Assembly: GCF_022664395.1 (NCBI RefSeq)
Contig: NZ_JAKRET010000004.1
Span: 1-64,000 of the forward strand
DNA: 64,000 nt
Direction: 5' to 3'
DNA from: Sphingomonas lacusdianchii
GTDB lineage: Bacteria; Pseudomonadota; Alphaproteobacteria; Sphingomonadales; Sphingomonadaceae
The notes beneath the pieces are model-generated. The model saw nothing but the letters and a program-made list of their open reading frames with translations. It was not told where the DNA came from and did no database searches. Made by a program: the position numbers and the translations under genes. The number at the start of each line of letters is the position of its first letter. The stretch's first letter is position 1. Shown one piece after another: positions 61,948 to 64,000 of the stretch.

Positions 61948-62355
61948 ATGGACGACGGACTGATCGATCAGCGGGCACTGGCGCAGGCGCGGGCGGAACT
62001 CGGAGCGAATTTCGTCCGCATCCTCGGCTATTTCCGCGAGGACGGGCTGAAGTCGCTGCTGGCGATCGAAAACGCGATGCGCGAACAGAATGCGGTGGCG
62101 ATGGTCCTGCCGGCGCATACGCTGAAGGGCGAATCGCGGCAGTTCGGCGCGGAGGCGCTGGCCGATATCGCCGAGGGGATCGAGATGATCGCGCGCAAAT
62201 GCGTCGAGACGCGCGACGAGCCGACCGAAGCGATGGAGCATGTCGCGCAGCTGCGCCCGATGTTCAACGCGACGCTGGCGCTGCTCGACCGCGACAGCAA
62301 CCCGCTGGCGCAGCGCAAGGCCGCCGGGTTCGGCAAGCGACCGGTGGCGTTGTAG
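61948..62355 (+). CDS. Hpt domain phosphotransfer protein
   Basis: 135 residues from ATG 61948 (upstream ATGs at 61936 and 61909 add 4 or 13). The phospho-histidine is in AHTLKGESRQFGAEAL near 55-70, the classical Hpt signature. A four-helix bundle is expected from 5-120. It would relay phosphate between a hybrid kinase and a regulator; no such partner is nearby, so it may serve several systems. Confidence 0.85.
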   Translation: MDDGLIDQRALAQARAELGANFVRILGYFREDGLKSLLAIENAMREQNAVAMVLPAHTLKGESRQFGAEALADIAEGIEMIARKCVETRDEPTEAMEHVAQLRPMFNATLALLDRDSNPLAQRKAAGFGKRPVAL

Positions 62356-62436
62356 GGGCGGCGTTTCCGACCACGTCGCGCCAGGTGCATCGACCGTCCG
62401 TCCGCCACGTGCGGCTGTGGGCGACCGACATTCTAT

Positions 62437-62464
62437 CGTCACTCCCGCCTGCACGGGAATGACG
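62437..62464. repeat. Short REP hairpin
   Basis: CGTCACTCCCGCCTGCACGG with GGAATGACG forms a small near-palindrome, related to the other REP repeats here. Confidence 0.7.
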
Positions 62465-62541
62465 AACATCCATGGGAATCGCCGAACGTCGATCCGGCAT
62501 CGATCGGACCGGCCGCGCCATCGTGCGACCGGCGATCGACC

Positions 62542-63033
62542 TTACAGCCCGTGCTTGTCGTATTCCGACTTGGCGTTGAGCTGGATATAGTTCTGGATGC
62601 CCATGCGCTCGATCATCTCGAACTGGGTTTCGAGCGTGTCGACATGCTCTTCCTCGTTCATCAGGATTTCCGCGAACAGATCGCGGCTGACGAAATCGCG
62701 GATGCTTTCGCAATAGGCGACGGCTTCGCGCAACTGGGCGACGGCCTCGACCTCGATCGCGAGATCGGCCTTGAGGATTTCCTCGACCGTCTCGCCGACG
62801 CGCAGGCGGCCGAGCAGCTGGAAATTGGGCAGGCCGTCAAGGAACAGGATGCGCTCGGCCAGACGATCGGCGTGCTTCATCTCGTCGATCGATTCGTGCC
62901 GTTCGAACTGCGCGAGCTTGTACACGCCCCAATGGTCTAGCAGGCGATAGTGCAGCCAATATTGATTGACCGCGGTCAGTTCGTTCCTGAGCGCCTCGTT
63001 GAGAAATTCGATGACCTTGGCGTCGCCCTTCAC
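62542..63033 (-). CDS. bfr: Bacterioferritin
   Basis: 163 residues. Haem-ligand methionine at residue 52 in DEMKHADRLAERILFLDGLP; ferroxidase ligands E18 (RNELT), E51, H54, and the NEEEHVDTLETQ region near 125-137. It stores iron as a 24-mer with haem. A bfd gene lies 102 bases upstream on the same strand; release of iron would use it. Confidence 0.96.
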   Translation of the reverse strand: MKGDAKVIEFLNEALRNELTAVNQYWLHYRLLDHWGVYKLAQFERHESIDEMKHADRLAERILFLDGLPNFQLLGRLRVGETVEEILKADLAIEVEAVAQLREAVAYCESIRDFVSRDLFAEILMNEEEHVDTLETQFEMIERMGIQNYIQLNAKSEYDKHGL

Positions 63034-63135
63034 GTCGTTCGTCCTTATGCTGTGATGGACGGGACTTACGCGGTTTGGCGCGACAGGGACAGCATCAAAA
63101 TGGCTGATTTCTGCGGGTTTGTGCAGGTGCGAACG

Positions 63136-63306
63136 CTACGCAGCCGCGCGTTCGGCATCGATAATGGCTCGCGCGAACGGGACGCACTGGCCGCATTTCG
63201 CCTGACATCCCAGCGCCCGATATGCCTGGCAGGCGCTGTTCGCGCCACCGCGCGCGGCCTCCCGCACATCGCGTTCCCGAATGGCATTACAGACGCATAC
63301 GACCAT
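63136..63306 (-). CDS. bfd: Bacterioferritin-associated ferredoxin
   Basis: 56 residues, too short for most gene callers. It starts MVVCVCNAIRERDVREAARG and has the 2Fe-2S cysteine pattern CxC (4 and 6) and CxxC (38 and 41, in KCGQCVPFAR), as in E. coli Bfd. It gives electrons to bacterioferritin to release stored iron. It lies upstream of bfr on the same strand and has its own promoter with a Fur-like palindrome. Confidence 0.9.
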   Translation of the reverse strand: MVVCVCNAIRERDVREAARGGANSACQAYRALGCQAKCGQCVPFARAIIDAERAAA

Positions 63307-63335
63307 GTTCGACCCTCGCTCCGTTGGGCCGACTC

Positions 63336-63371
63336 ATAATAGTAGTGAAAATCGTTCGCAACAATTATTGC
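63336..63371 (-). promoter_or_regulatory. bfd promoter with a Fur-like palindrome
   Basis: On the minus strand TTGTTG (63359-63364) and TATTAT (63336-63341) are 17 bases apart. The -35 box is inside the near-perfect palindrome GCAATAATTGTTGC (63358-63371). It is AT-rich and suggests iron control, but is only a partial match to a Fur box. The region sits 30 bases before the bfd ATG. Confidence 0.5.
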
Positions 63372-64000
63372 GGATCATTCGCATCAATTCGTCGCTTCTG
63401 AAGGTGCGACGGGTTGCGTAGCGGTTGCCATTGCCAGCGTGCCAGCGACCGCCACAGCCATTCGAACGGTCCGTACCGGAAGCGCGCAAGCCACCATGGC
63501 GACCAGAGCGCCATCGCGGCGCACATGGCGAAGACCGGCAGGTATAGCGAGGCACGCGACCAATAGCCGAACTGGCCGAGGCCCCAGCCGTAGAAGAGGA
63601 AGCACATCACGATGCTGGTCGCGAGATAGTTGCTGAGCGCCATCCGACCGACCGCCGCCAGCCGCCGCGCGATCGGGCCGCCATTGCCCGCGAGCAGGAT
63701 AATGGTCGCGGCCCAGCCGGGGATCATGATCGTGCGGAACGGGGTGGCGAGGGCGATCGGGCCGGCGACGATCGCCAGCACGTCGAGGTCGCGCCAAGCG
63801 ATCCACAGGGCGATTGCTCCATAGCCGGCGATGCCGATGCCCATGCCGCCGACCGCCCAGCGCAGCAGGCGGCGACGGGACCATTGCCCTTGCAGCATCC
63901 CGCTGCGCAACGCGGCCATGCCGAACAGCATATAGGCCAGCGTTTCGAACCCGATGATCGGGGTTTCGTTCAGGATGTCGGGGACCTGCGCGATATTGTC
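63365..64000 (-). CDS. DUF418 family membrane protein (truncated by the window edge)
   Basis: The C-terminal 211 residues of a polytopic membrane protein; the reading frame stays open to the window edge at 64000, so the start lies outside. LAAVGRMALSNYLATSIVMC and WSPWWLARFRYGPFEWLWRS followed by LARWQ is the DUF418 signature (YeiB-like). At least four helices are visible. The function is unknown. It ends only 59 bases from the bfd start, so the bfd promoter overlaps its 3' end. Confidence 0.85.
   Translation of the reverse strand, partial: DNIAQVPDILNETPIIGFETLAYMLFGMAALRSGMLQGQWSRRRLLRWAVGGMGIGIAGYGAIALWIAWRDLDVLAIVAGPIALATPFRTIMIPGWAATIILLAGNGGPIARRLAAVGRMALSNYLATSIVMCFLFYGWGLGQFGYWSRASLYLPVFAMCAAMALWSPWWLARFRYGPFEWLWRSLARWQWQPLRNPSHLQKRRIDANDPQ

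Overview
The window looks like a sphingomonad chromosome (Sphingomonas or a close relative). The core DNA is GC-rich. It carries several genes typical of that group: an FYDLN-acid (TIGR02300) protein, a DUF2794 protein, an HPr-rel-A peptide cluster, a pst operon with an extended PstA, ergothioneine genes egtB-egtD, and many short REP-type palindromes between genes. No species can be named from the sequence alone.

Positions 1 to about 4864 are accessory DNA that is visibly richer in A+T. It holds a resolvase remnant, a secreted protein of unknown function, an intact serine resolvase and a type II-A retron. It ends in a 54-base 3' piece of tRNA-Leu(TAA) with no matching 5' half. This is the usual scar of an element integrated into a tRNA 3' end, so the element should extend left beyond the window to an intact tRNA-Leu. 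The retron is the most striking system here. A nucleoside-deoxyribosyltransferase-like effector overlaps a reverse transcriptase that has the NAxxH, YADD and VTG retron motifs. Upstream lies an unannotated non-coding region with a perfect 23-bp inverted repeat (msd hairpin) preceded by small hairpins with U-rich loops (msr).

From 4907 onward the DNA is core genome. Blocks in order: a peptide-binding lipoprotein and DUF4112 protein; RNase T2, a membrane protein and nadC on the minus strand; an SDR/GH130 pair; cmk-aroA; tRNA-Ala(GGC); a Crp/Fnr regulator; pgsA-moaD-moaE; oxyR divergent from ahpC-ahpD with a readable OxyR site; cysE and DUF2794; a DUF2157 membrane protein with its own operator-like palindrome; GST; then a complete phosphate regulon phoR-pstS-pstC-pstA-pstB-phoU-phoB with a tandem 11-bp-phased Pho box before pstS.

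The second half has the four-gene HPr-rel-A cluster with a possible Tat-exported peptide substrate, wecB-wecC for UDP-ManNAcA, pepN, two tandem M28 peptidases, an epimerase, an EamA exporter overlapping a threonine aldolase, PBP1A, gluQRS, a HIG1 protein with PduO, egtB-egtD with an exonuclease-phosphatase family gene, 3-hydroxybutyryl-CoA dehydrogenase, argB, a queuosine precursor transporter, a CNT nucleoside transporter, an Hpt protein, and bfr with a small bfd gene (56 codons) that is easily missed. The last gene (DUF418 type) runs off the right edge.
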